From positions 21,896,104 to 21,960,103 of the forward strand of contig CM033402.1 of the NCBI GenBank assembly GCA_019426215.1: a stretch of DNA of 64,000 nucleotides, given 5' to 3'. The position numbers and the translations under genes were made by a program. This DNA is from Buddleja alternifolia. Its lineage: Eukaryota > Streptophyta > Magnoliopsida > Lamiales > Scrophulariaceae. The notes beneath the pieces are model-generated. The model saw only the letters and a program-made list of their open reading frames with translations, searched no databases and was not told the origin of the DNA. Shown here one piece after another: positions 23,000-33,592 of the stretch (positions are counted from its first letter, which is position 1; each line of letters opens with the position of its first letter).

Positions 23000-25753
23000 T
23001 AAGCCCCCCACTCCAGAATGTTTACTCCGATAGGTGAAATATTCGAGAGTAGGAAATCCATACAATTGATAGTGCAAAATTTACCCTCTTTTTATATATA
23101 TATATATACACACTTGTCGGCCAATTAAAATGGGCCGACATTGCCTCGCGACAATTAAATGCCATTGCCTCGCAGCAATTATTTGCTAATTGCCGCGAGG
23201 CAATTAGCTTGCCTTGAGGCAATTTATTTACCTTTATTGTCGAGGCTTGGGAGGAATTGATGTTTTTGGAGAAATTCTCATTGGAAGTAATTTCTATCTT
23301 CGGGGCGAACTTAGGAATTCTTTCACTTTCGAACGAAATTTCAACTCTTCAACACCACTAAGGGGCATGTCATGATTTACTTGGAAAATTGTTTTGGGAA
23401 AGTAGAACTTAGCCTCCTCCAAAACTAAAAATTGTAAGACCTCCATCCCCAAACTCGAAGTTCCGTAGGAGACTTGATATTTTGAGACCTCAATCCGGGT
23501 ATTTTTACTTTAGAGGGGACTTAGAATTTATTAGTTTGACCTTTGCCACGAGATGAAAGGGCAAGGGTCATTGACTCACTACGCAGGAGTAAGAGCTTTT
23601 GCTACTAGGTGAGAGTACAAGGTCCTTTGCCTCTAGAAGGGGCAAAGTTCTAGGCTCAATGGCGAGTGGGCAAGGTATTTTGCCTCGAGTGAGTGGGCAA
23701 AGTCCTTGGCCTCTACGAGGAATGGGCAAGGTCTTTTGCCTCGAGGTGAGGGGGCAAAGTCCTTGGCCTCTATGATGAGTGGCCAAGGTATTTTGCCTCT
23801 AGGTGAGGGGACAAAGTCCTTGGCTCCTATTGTGAATGGGCAAGGTCTTTTCATCAACACCCACTTGATTCATTTTATGACCTCTCCACTCCCACGGCGT
23901 GCTTATTTGAGGTTGCTAATGTTTAGGGAGTATGCACCTCCCTATTTGTGTATCTCATAAATGGAAAATGAATCACACCCTTAGTGGGTAGGGATGTTAG
24001 GACCTATGCATCGAGGGGAGTGCCACGTGCCGACCCTCGTACTTTAGCCTCGCGGTGGCCGCAAGGCATCGTGTGCCTCGCGGCATGGCCGCGGGGCATC
24101 GTTCCTCGTGGCATGGCCGCGGGGCATCGCTCCTCGCGGTCTTGGTGCCTAATCATCTTCTTAATGGGTATCTCCCCGCGTGTTTAGATTTGGGACAGAG
24201 ATTATATTTGCGCCTCTTATGATTTGTGAATCTTTTGTCTATGTTATCATTTTCGATAGCATCTATGAAAGATTTGCTTCTAATTGAACCCCTTATTTCT
24301 CATAGGATTGGGGAAATCCCCTTTATCCGCGACTTCATGAGCTCTAGTGGGGTCACTAGCGTTTCGTTAGCTACTAGATAGTTACTCGCTAGCGTTTTGC
24401 TAGCTGCTAGTCAACGTTTTACTAGCTAGTTAGTGTAGACCCACCAACTTGGGGGGTATGTTAAATCAAGATTTGTGCCTCTCCAGGTAGATAAAGATCC
24501 ACTCATGGGCATTGAATTAAGGTGGGCAATTGGCCTCACATTCGGAGTGGGGGTCACCATCCAGAGAGAGTGCCTCGCTGCCTGGCCACAAGGCGTGTCG
24601 CGAGGCATCGTGCCTCCGGGGTCTTTGACATGCGTGACCTATGGATTTTTTATATGCCTTACGTAAGTATCCATATACTTTATCCTACGGTCCCTTTTTG
24701 CTTGTACGACTATGAGCTAGTCGAACATTAGCAGCATTCTTCCATTTGACTTAGCACATTTGTTAGCTACTCATTGGCCCTTAGTAGGCTTTCAGTAGGT
24801 CTTTTGAATTCCTAACCCCGTTACTTCATGAGCTTTGTCGGGCTGTCAGCGGTGGCGTTACTTATTAGCGTCGTGTGATGCCAATAGGTGCCCATGGTGG
24901 CATTACTGTGCTCATGACACATTTCGTTTTTCCTACTCCCATGATTAGATTTGGTGGGTGGATAATTTTGGCGGGTGGACTTAGCACCTCATAAGGTTCC
25001 TTAGTGTATTTCCATAGTTAACACCTTAAGGAGTAAGGATTGTACAGGGTAGATGTTATCTTTCGCCTGCGGAGGGCTAACTTAGTGCTTGGTCTCACCC
25101 TTTATTTATGACTTTTGGGTAAGTGGAGTTTGATTGTGTCTAGCAAGACTGTTTTTTGTCTGCTCATTTTGTCGTAGTACCTTGTGCTTCTTGAGCATTA
25201 GTTTAAGTATTTAGGCATTTTAACATGCCGTTGGCGGGATTCAATGAACAATTCGCCTTTTAAATGCTGAAAATTGATTGGCCTTGAAATATCAAATTTC
25301 CATGGCCTTTATGTATTAGCTAGCTAGCCTTTACATATTAACTAGTTACTAGCTAGCTATTTGTTCACTAGCTTGTCATTTATTGCTACTGGATAGCTAT
25401 TTGTTCGCTAGTTAGCTGTTTGTTTATTCCATTCTTACTTCCCACTACTTGCCCCCCCCCCCCCACTCCTTAGTATGTGAATCATATTCTGGAATAAGTT
25501 ACCAAGTGGTGTTTCTGGTTCCTTGATGATGATGAGAGCTATAGGCTATGTTCGTCGAATACTGACTCCTGTGATTTTGCAGACTAATGCCCGGAGGCTT
25601 TGAGTCTCACAACTTTTCACTTGGGTGACCTCTGCCTTAATTTAGGAGGCTTAGATAGCCACTAGTGTTGAATCATTACCCTTGTTATGTTTGTATGAGG
25701 TGAGTTTTCACCTTAGTTATATTTGTATGAAGTGAGTTATCACCTTAGTTATT
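23000..25753 (-). repeat. Copy 2 of the Tat-like 3' non-coding region
   Basis: Collinear with 14423 to about 19055 but lacks the solo LTR. Ends with a 32-bp unit repeated twice plus a partial third (about 25685-25753), then joins the partial LTR C. A C-tract (25452-25465) lies in a block resembling the LTR-adjacent polypurine tract. Confidence 0.7.
23641..23855. repeat. 57-bp minisatellite, four units (copy 2)
   Basis: Unit starts at 23641, 23696, 23753 and 23810 with spacing 55, 57, 57. Compared with copy 1 two whole units (114 bp) are missing, consistent with slippage or unequal exchange. Confidence 0.85.
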
Positions 25754-25819
25754 TCACCCGGTCCTAACCCATAGGTGGGCTAATGACAATTATACCTCTA
25801 GCACAATTGGTGCACATCA
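25754..25819 (-). repeat. LTR C, a 66-bp LTR end
   Basis: Matches the last part of LTR A (14357-14422) and ends GGTGCACATCA. It joins abruptly to the 32-bp tandem units, with no primer site between, so a deletion removed most of the LTR and the internal coding region. Confidence 0.75.
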
Positions 25820-26569
25820 ATAATCTTATAATTTTTGTACAGATGATTGATAATTGACATTTGAAATTATGCTGCGTATGTGCACTCTGAGTTTGCCAAA
25901 CCAAACACATTAAAAGGAAGTTTGCGAATACCTTCGAGTTGCTCCAATTATGTTGTATTCAACCACATAAATAATCTAATTCATGTTCTAGGATAGTTTA
26001 ATATATATTCCGAGGCGAGGCGTTTCTTTTACTTTATAACCTCATCAAAACATCTTACTAAAATATTCAAGAGAGATCAATTTAAAATTTGGGGGAAGAA
26101 ATTCGAAACTCAAAATTAAGGTGTTAAGAATTTTAAAAGTGTATCAACGACAAAGCAAGAAACCCCATAAATTTGACAATATAAATCACAACATTGTCAT
26201 TACTAATATCTTAATAAACTCCATACTTCTTATTCGGACACAAAGAGAAACAAAAAACATGATCTAAGATATTTGAAATCAGCTTTAGCCAAATATCCTT
26301 CCTTTTAATATAGAAGAATAAAACAGAAACGAAAACAAAAAGTAAAGGGAAGATATTCAATATTAGCATATATTATACGCAGCAACACCATTATTTATTT
26401 ATTTATTTATTTTAGTTTTCAATATTAATTGTTTCCCTTGGAGCTACTTATTTATTTGGCGGGCCGGGCAGGGGGAGCGGGTGAATCATATATAAACATA
26501 AATTTAATTACATGATCATGAAAGGGAAACTTAATTAGGATTACATACATAGGATGAAGCTATATATAC

Positions 26570-26603
<34 letters not shown>
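25820..26603. other. Intergenic DNA downstream of the host gene
   Basis: No coding region or element terminus recognised. Contains an ATTT run near 26392-26412 and a TA-rich run at 26561-26602 just after the stop codon of the neighbouring gene; a poly(A) signal was not pinned down. Confidence 0.5.
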
Positions 26604-26606
<3 letters not shown>

Positions 26607-26948
26607 GGAGCAAGTGGAAGTTTGTAAGGATGAGGAAGAATTAATGAAGTTAATGCAATCATCTATAGCCTGAGCTCTGTGAGAATGATCAAGTAGTGGA
26701 GGAACAACGCTTCTAATTTCTTTATGATGATCATCAGACTTGCAGGCTGCCGTAGCCCTAGCCCTACTACTTGATATTCGACCAACCGCAGCCACCACTT
26801 TGCCGCCAATATGTTTGAGATATTTCATTAATTCCAATCTGTGATAAGAATAAGGTAGCCTGAATTCGCAACTACTTCTTGTTTCATCATCAGTTTTACT
26901 CCTTCCAGAATTCTGTTTGCACAAACTGCACCCTTTCTTCACTGACAT
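26604..26948 (-). CDS. Small plant-specific protein of the josephin-like annotated family (114 aa)
   Basis: This is the only ORF in the window that looks like an ordinary host gene. It is intact, single-exon, and unlike any retroelement protein here. The N-terminus is basic and Cys-rich (KKGCSLCKQNSGRSK). The middle holds LMKYLKHIGGKVVAAVGRISS. The C-terminus is RAQAIDDCINFINSSSS. From memory of plant annotations, a short protein ending in a motif of the type AEAI.DCI.FINSSS is labelled josephin-like, but the catalytic josephin domain is not present in this short form, so no deubiquitinase activity should be inferred. No signal peptide or membrane span is evident. The first ATG was chosen because a TATA box and a GA-rich leader lie 60-126 bp upstream. 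Cellular role unknown. Confidence 0.7.
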
Positions 26949-27009
26949 GGAAAACAGTACTATCAGTATATCCTTTTTTTCTTTATTATTTATTCTCTTT
27001 TTTGTGTTT

Positions 27010-27030
27010 GAGAGAGAGAGAGAGAGAGAG
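27010..27030 (-). repeat. GA/CT microsatellite in the 5' leader of the host gene
   Basis: About ten GA units, CT on the coding strand, between the TATA box and the ATG. CT-rich leaders are common in plant genes. Confidence 0.7.
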
Positions 27031-27065
27031 GCTAAAGTGTAAGATTAAGTGGGAATAATGGTGGG

Positions 27066-27074
27066 CTTAAATAG
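27066..27074 (-). promoter_or_regulatory. TATA box of the host gene
   Basis: The minus strand reads CTATTTAAG, about 120 nt upstream of the ATG at 26948. Spacing leaves room for a leader of roughly 85-95 nt. Confidence 0.55.
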
Positions 27075-27450
27075 AAGTATGCTGAAGGTTATTCTTAAGT
27101 AGTAACGGCGGTGAAACGAAAAGTGGACTGAAATGCAACCGCTGGTGGTAACACTTACTCCAGTTTTCTCACACTACATTCACATTGGTCAAACTCTGTG
27201 TGTGAATTCCATAAAATACTGTAGAAAAGTATGGAGCAATTAGTTAATTATTCTAGCTTTTTGTTACTCACCTTTTTTTTTCATTATTATTATTATTATT
27301 ATTATTGTAATCTGCAAAAAAAAACAAAAAAAAAACGCGTCAAGGAGCTCCTCACTGCATTTGTGATCCTAAAACTGTAATCTTTGTTTGATTCACAAAA
27401 TCAAATAATCTAATTAAAATTCACATTTTATCCCCTTGTGTTCTAGAAAC

Positions 27451-28557
27451 TGTTACAAATCTGTGCACTTTGTAAGAAAAATTTCTGAAAATAGTAATAC
27501 GACGAACAATATGACAATCGAGGCGAGAGATGAACTCTCTATCCTTAAAGCTATATTGCCCCGTCTACGGTGGTACGGGATCGTGCAATTAACTTCCCAA
27601 GATACAACGATTATATATTTGTAATTGAACCACTTCAAGAACAAAACCCACGAACTATATTTGCCCAAGAACTCTCAGAATTTTTATGTATGTAGAATGC
27701 TTTGAGACAATGCAGAATTGTTTTCTGTTTTTGGTGTGGTTTGAACACAACCTGGGAGAGCCTTTTTATAGGCAACAAAACCAGATTGAAAACCAAAATA
27801 GAAAGTCAAAAAGAATCAGCTGATGAATGTCAAAAGTTTCGGTTCCAAAAGAAACAAAACACTTCAACTTTCGGCTGGCAATTTCGGCTGGAGACAGGTA
27901 AGGAAACGTCTGAAATCTTCTGCATGAGAAAGGAACAGGAGACATGCCTTGCTGGTTTCTAGAAGAAGAAACTGGAAATGGGCCTAAATTAATTAGTTAA
28001 TTTTGGCCCAAAAGAGAACTGGGCCCAATTAATCAAATTAATTAAACTTTGGCTCAAAAAGATAATAAGAGGTCCAAAGCCCAACAACCACACATCTCAG
28101 CCAAAGCCCAAGGCCCAACGACCCGCGACCCTATCCCGGCCCCGGCCCGAGCCCGAGCCCGAGTCCGTGGTCCGGTCCGGTCCACCGGACCGCCCGAGTG
28201 AGGAACTAAGAAATTGGGCCAAGACACAATTACATAGCTCTTCCCCCCTTCACACAAAGGACCAAAGTGGATGACCCAAAGGGCCAACCCTTTACCTTTA
28301 GGCAAATGTATATAAACTCATACAATTTATGGTTTATATCCAATGTGGGATATACACATTCAAACACCCAACATTAGCAATTAATTTCTCATTCGTTTCA
28401 ACTCCGAATTGAGAAATTCGAAATGCTAAACTAATCTACTCTCGGAGTAGAATAAAAATATCCAATACAACTTAGTATCCCCGATACTTATGGTGTTCGA
28501 ATTTCATACGCAAAAGTGGTGTTCACACACTTTTTCATATACCCACAAATGCCAACA
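27451..28557 (-). mobile_element. Solo LTR of an unclassified LTR retrotransposon
   Basis: Begins TGTTAC and ends GCCAACA, with the 5-bp duplication GAAAC at 27446-27450 and 28558-28562. A minus-strand TATA box (CCTATAAAAAGGCTCTC) near 27756-27772 gives the orientation. It contains a GC-rich CCCGAG/CCGGTC stretch at 28133-28192. Length 1107 bp; no PBS, PPT or ORF. The internal region was lost by LTR-LTR recombination. Confidence 0.85.
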
Positions 28558-28561
28558 GAAA

Positions 28562-28953
28562 CACTGCAAGAAAATTGAATATTGACAATGAAAATATATG
28601 TCATGGCTTAAAACCATAGCTATAGCGGTCTAAGCTCATGGCTAACTTGGCTATCGTGGATGTTGTATATAGCCACACTAAAGTTAGTCGTGGCGAAAAA
28701 GAATGTTAGTTATTTTAAGCTCTAACTAGCCGTGGTAGAAGAAATGTTAATATAATACTTTTTTACATTGGCTAAAAGTCATAGTTTTTACGATAAAGAA
28801 AACATTGACCATGGCTATAAGCCATGGTAAATGTTTTAGCCATGTTTGCAAATACCCCGACCAAAGCCGTGGTCAATTGATTTTAACCATGGCTAATGGA
28901 CTTTTCATCATGACATATTGACATGGGCAATAATCAGTTTTTTTTTTGCAGTG
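28562..28953. mobile_element. CACTA-superfamily MITE (CACTG ends)
   Basis: 392 bp. Left end CACTGCAAGAAAA, right end read backwards CACTGCAAAAAAAAA, flanked by AAA on both sides (the left AAA now also lies at 27447-27449 because of the solo LTR). Three-base target duplications and CACT(A/G) ends are the mark of this superfamily. The interior is full of CCATGGC/GCCATGG-type words in both directions. Confidence 0.75.
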
Positions 28954-29135
28954 AAACAAGGGCATATTAACCCGTGTATTATAAAAGAAGGTTGATTATC
29001 TACTTATGTTTTAAAAAAATGAGTCAAAACACAATCATCCTCGATAAAATGACAAAAATGCTCTTATGCAAAGATCAATGAGTTTTAGGTGACTTTTCTT
29101 ATAAAATCACCCAACTTTATTTCATTGTTAGTAGT
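28954..29135. other. Short unassigned spacer
   Basis: No feature recognised. Confidence 0.5.
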
Positions 29136-29140
29136 CATTT

Positions 29141-31226
29141 TGATCTGGGCGTATTTCATTAGATCTACAACACGGACCAGTCGAGGCTCGGATAGGATCC
29201 GACCGGGAGATTAGTAGATTATAGACTGCACTCTAAGTAGAGCTACCTATGTACCTCTAAATGGGTTCAAGTCTAACGTCCCCGGCAACGGCGCCAAAAA
29301 ACTTGACACGCTAATACCTAACGTGCTTGGATAGCAAGTGTACTAGTCGTGATAGTAATAAAAGTGGACAAAATAAGTCCGGGTTGTCGAACCACGGAGA
29401 CTTGGATTTTAGCTTTAGATTTTCAATTAAAGAAAAGACAAATAAAGTAAATTGCAAGAATTGATTGAATAAACGAAGGATAAAAGAGGAAACGGGCTAT
29501 AGATTAAAACCCACGTATGATAAATGACCAAGGCACATGCTACGACCAAACCTACTCGTCAATATATATGGGTTACTCCTCGAATTATTAGACTCCTATT
29601 GCTTTGGTGAAAACTCCTTAGTTAACTATTACCTGATGTCTCGGCTCATAATAATCCTATAATTAATTGACGGTTCTCTAAATATGTTTATCCGAGAATC
29701 TAATCAATAACCACGCATTAACGTTCTAGAGTTTCCCCGGATGAACCCGGCTAACAGCACCCAGAAATCTTTACCTATCTCTAGGGGCAATTCCTCATTT
29801 GTTTCGGATGATGTGTTAATTCCCTTGAACCCTAACCTATCTTCTCTCGAACGACTAGATTAGGCAAGATAGCAAGCATATGGTGATCAAACACATGATT
29901 GGAATGAAAGCATAGAATTAACACACAAAGCAATAGGAGAATTAATACAAAAAATCACTTCATATATATTGACTCATAAATTTTCCCTTTACATGGCTCT
30001 AGTTCTACAAAATTAGCTCATCATCAATAGCTCAAGAAGATTTAGAACAATCATATACGTAATTATCAACATAAACATATAATGAAAGCAAGTAAAACTC
30101 CCTAAGGCTTGGTTGATGATGAATCCTAGCTTGAACTTCAATCTCTAGCTTAATCCCCCTTCTTCTCCTTCAAAGATTGATGAATTTGTGGCTCAAAATC
30201 CCAGAAAAACGCCTTGAATCCCCAAGAATCCGAACCCCCTGGCTCTTCCATTCATTTTTGGCCTTTATACCTTCAAAACCGTTGTACCGGCGCCCAGGCG
30301 TTACCTAAATGGCACCTCGGCGCAGTCTAGGTGACCTAAATGGCTTGGGAATAAGTTGACCGGCGCCTAGGCGAGGGTGAGGGGGCGCCTAGGCGCCGGC
30401 TGCAGAGTCTGAACCGTTTTCTTTCTTTTCAGCGCAGCAATTGTGTTTTCTTCATAACGTTCTCCACCGACCTCGGATTTTGATGATTCAAGTTTCCATG
30501 TGAAGATAAGACGGAGCTCTACAACTTTCTAGAAGAAAACTTCCTCAAATTCGATATCAAAATATACTGAAATACTGTGTTTTTGTGCACTTTACATCGA
30601 TTGCAGTGATTTTCCACCTTTACTCAATAAGCACATAGATTATACGCATATGTGGCATAAATCAAGCGAGAAATGAATCTAAAACATAAACGTAAGGGCT
30701 TAAAAATACGTAAAAATGACTCTTATCAACCCGACCCAGAGATTAGTAGATTATAGACTGCACTCTAAGTAGAGCTACCGACGTACCTCTAAATGGGATC
30801 AAGTCTAACGTAGTTCAAATCAATTAAGGAGTCCTAACATAAACCTCGTGTTTTATAAGTGGGTCTACTCAGGATCTAGATTGTAGCTCGTAGCTCGGAA
30901 CTATAGTGAATCTAACAGTGAATTTAGTGAATAGAGATTGTGTGACCCCCAATTGGTCATACATGAGGGTATTTATAGTGGATACCGTGTACGGATGTAA
31001 AGTTAACACGTGTACTGGCTGGATCATGCCACGTGGACTGATCGGAGGCCTTTTGTGATTCTGGTCGTATTCCTGGTCGTAAGTGACCCAGACAAGGCAC
31101 GCGAATCCTGCTCTAGTAATGGGCTTTGCCTTGGTTTCGGGTCTCTGTTCCAGATTTGGGCCCTTGTCCCAGGCTTTGGACCTTTATTAGTATATTAAAT
31201 TAATATGGCCAAAATTGTGCATATCA
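29141..31226 (-). mobile_element. Tat-like solo LTR, interrupted by an Athila-like LTR
   Basis: Begins TGATCTGGGCG and ends GCATATCA on the plus strand, with CATTT at 29136-29140 and 31227-31231. The TATAGACTGCAC..GAGCTACC..GTACCTC..GGATCAAGTC block ties it to LTRs A and B, and a minus-strand TATA box (CTATAAATACCC) lies at 30968-30979. Removing the insert (29280-30730) and one copy of the 80-bp duplication leaves about 0.55 kb, close to the 510-bp LTR of the family. Confidence 0.8.
29280..30730 (-). mobile_element. Athila-like 5' LTR with primer site, truncated element
   Basis: The LTR (29304-30730, 1427 bp) starts GTTGATAAGAG and ends TTAGCGTGTCA on the minus strand, like the LTR at 1033-2922. 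The primer site TGGCGCCGTTGCCGGGG (29280-29296, minus) follows the LTR end, and the element then stops abruptly. The internal region and 3' LTR are gone. Both sides abut copies of the same 80-bp piece of the surrounding LTR. A GC-rich palindrome GGCGCCTAGGCGCC is at 30384-30397. Confidence 0.8.
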
Positions 31227-31231
31227 CATTT

Positions 31232-31751
31232 ATAGTAGTAAAATACAAGTAGCATATATATATATATATATATTTACTAATATATTATATTGTTCTATCA
31301 TATATACCGCTAAAAAATAAATTATCGATTTATATACATATTCTTTAAATATACATGTTATAACTCATATCATAAAATATGATAAAGTAATATACAAGCA
31401 TTATGATGTTCAATATGCTTATGAGTACTTGAGATTTTTCTTAATATTTCTTAAATATATGCATATCATATAAGACAAAATTTTAAAATGTAAAGCTTAC
31501 ATATATTTTTATTTCAATATTTTTAACTGTTTTGAGTAAAACACTGAAAATATTAACAAACAAATACTTTCTATATCACATATTTTGAAATAAAATTACA
31601 TATCAACACTATTTATACACTACTATGTGTCACCTACATTAATTTTAATAATTATAAAAAATAAAACGAAACAGTAAATTAAGAGATATTCATAATAAGT
31701 ATATTAAGTGTATATTTGTCCATTTTTTATTTAAAAAATAAATATGGGGTT
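31232..31751. other. Very AT-rich intergenic DNA
   Basis: No gene seen; TA run at 31254-31273. Confidence 0.6.
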
Positions 31752-31756
31752 ATGTG

Positions 31757-32035
31757 TATTATAAAATAACCCCAAATATTATGAAATATATACAAATATT
31801 CTAAAGTAGAGAGACTAGAGAATTAAGAAGAGAATTCTTTCTTTTATTTTGGTGTATTTCTCAATACAATGGCAAAGCCTATTTATAGGCACAAAACAAG
31901 ATCAAATATTGATTACAAAATGAGGTAATGGAATTGTAGGTGAATCCACTAAATGAGATATTGGAGTTGTAGGTGAATCCACTAAATTATGTATTGGAGT
32001 TGTATGGACATCCACTTAATGAATTATTCATAACA
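31757..32035 (-). repeat. 3' LTR of the young Copia element
   Basis: 279 bp; starts TGTTATGAATAATTC on the minus strand after the purine tract CCAAGGGGGAGTG (32035-32047). A minus-strand TATA box (CCTATAAATAGG) lies near 31880-31891. Confidence 0.9.
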
Positions 32036-32297
32036 CTCCCCCTTGGATGTCCATCACTTAAGAATATGCCTCGTTAAAACCTTACTAGGAAAAATCCTGT
32101 GGGATAAAAACCTAGTGAAGGAAAAAGAGTACATAATTCTTTCAATACGCAATCAGATGCTGCCTCATTAAAAACCTTACCAGGAAAACCCAATGGGAAA
32201 AACCTTGGTTAAGGGAAAAAGAGTGCAGCGCGTATTATCTCCCCCTCATGACAATATCAGTCAAGATCTTTAAGTCTACGCACGCCAATATTGTAGA

Positions 32298-32660
32298 CTA
32301 GTTTTTCAAATGTTGCTGTAGGAAGTGCCTTGGTGAACAAATCAGCAAGATTATCTCTGAAACGGATTTGTTGAACATTGATATCACCATTCTTCTGAAG
32401 ATCGTGAGTGAAAAGAACTTTGGTGAATTATGCTTTGTTCTATCGCCTTTAATGTACCCTTCTTTCAATTGTGCGATACATGCAGAATTATTTTCATATA
32501 AGATCGTCGGGATCATTTTTCCAGAAGATAAACCACAAGTCCCTCGAATGTTTTGAATCATGGATCTTAACCAAACACATTCTCGACTGGCCTCGTGAAT
32601 AGCCAAGATTTCTGCATGATTAGATAATGTGACCGATATAGTTTGTTTCATAGATCACCA
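32298..32660 (-). pseudogene. RNase H end of pol, young Copia element
   Basis: The readable frame has AEILAIHEASRECVWLRSMI and ILYENNSACIAQL.EGYIKGDRTKH, the C-terminal half of a Copia RNase H. The CHxADWAG-like beginning lies upstream, past an in-frame stop (about 32652-32760). RNase H removes the RNA template during reverse transcription; with these breaks no functional domain is expected from this copy. Confidence 0.75.
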
Positions 32661-32764
32661 TGAAATGGTTGTGCCACCACATGTAAATAAATAGCCCGTT
32701 TGTGAACGACCATTATAAGAATCAGACATATATCCAGCATCTGTTTAACCCCATTCCAATGCCT

Positions 32765-33284
32765 TCATGTAGGGGAAGAACTATATCTTGCTAATAGATT
32801 AACAGCGAATGCTATATTAGGTCGAGTATGACAAGCAAGGTACATTAGTGCAGCGATTGCACTTAGATATGGCACTTCAGGACCAATTAGTTCTTCATCA
32901 CTTTCTCGTGGTCGAAAAGGATCTTTGTTCTCATCTAGTGATTTTACGACCATAGGGGTGCTCAATGGATGTGATTTATCCATGTAAAACCGCTTTAGCA
33001 CCTTTGATACATAAGCGCTTTGATATACAAAAATTTTGTTCTTTAAATATTCAATTTGCAACCCAAGGCAAAATTTTGTTCTTCCAAAATCTTTCATCTC
33101 AAAATCTTTCTTTAAGCAATTAATAGCTTTTTGAATCTCTTCAGGAATTCTAACGATGTTTAAATCGTCAACATAAACTGTAATTATAACAAACTCATTT
33201 CCAGATCTTTTCATGAAAATACAAGGATAAATTGGATCATTCTTATATCCTTCCTTCAACAAATATTCACTTTGAATTATATGA
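32765..33284 (-). pseudogene. Reverse transcriptase, C-terminal half, young Copia element
   Basis: 165 codons open, containing the catalytic box ITVYVDDLNIV, then FEMKDFGRTKFCLGLQIEY and the ARYSSSPT-type end of the RT/connection region. These blocks match Copia reverse transcriptases. The upstream half is separated by a non-homologous AT-rich insert at about 33285-33592, which replaces the conserved segment normally leading into this part. Confidence 0.8.
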
Positions 33285-33592
33285 TCTCATCAAAATGTTT
33301 CTCCTTATCTTGGAAAATACTCCCACTCAACTATCATTTCAAAAACAATTTGACATCATATATTCAACATATATTTAAATAATTTAAATAATACACTTGA
33401 TCACATCAAGTTTCTCATGTTGAATACAATCACACATACTAATGCTTTAATTTGATTTCATCAAATAAGCATACTCAAGTACAATCAAATAATACATATT
33501 AAACGCAATGATTTAGAATCATATTTTATAAACATGAATGTATTCATGTATTTAAGCACTTTAAACAATTTGATCACATCAAACAATCAATG
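33285..33592. other. AT-rich insert replacing part of the RT gene
   Basis: About 310 bp with no coding potential and no recognisable ends or target duplication. Copia RT sequence is in frame up to about 33593 and resumes near 33284 with roughly 17 codons missing, so this is a combined deletion and insertion. Confidence 0.6.

Larger units (their letters stand above)
13913..25819 (-). mobile_element. Rearranged tandem of a Tat-like Gypsy element
   Basis: In element orientation (minus): partial LTR C (25754-25819), copy 2 of the 3' non-coding region (23000-25753), LTR B (22491-22999), primer site, gag and protease remnants, copy 1 of the 3' non-coding region (14423 to about 19055), LTR A (13913-14422). 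LTR A and B each have a polypurine tract beside them. The order suggests two adjacent copies sharing LTR B, with the first copy having lost its coding region and most of its 5' LTR. The outer flanks (TTGAG and ATAAT) do not match, as expected after rearrangement. Tat-like assignment rests on the primer site and the protease-to-RT linker sequence. Confidence 0.7.

Noticed and set aside
28133..28192. GC-rich run as a possible rRNA or CpG-island fragment
   Set aside because: It is a simple CCCGAG/CCGGTC repeat inside a solo LTR with target duplications on both sides.
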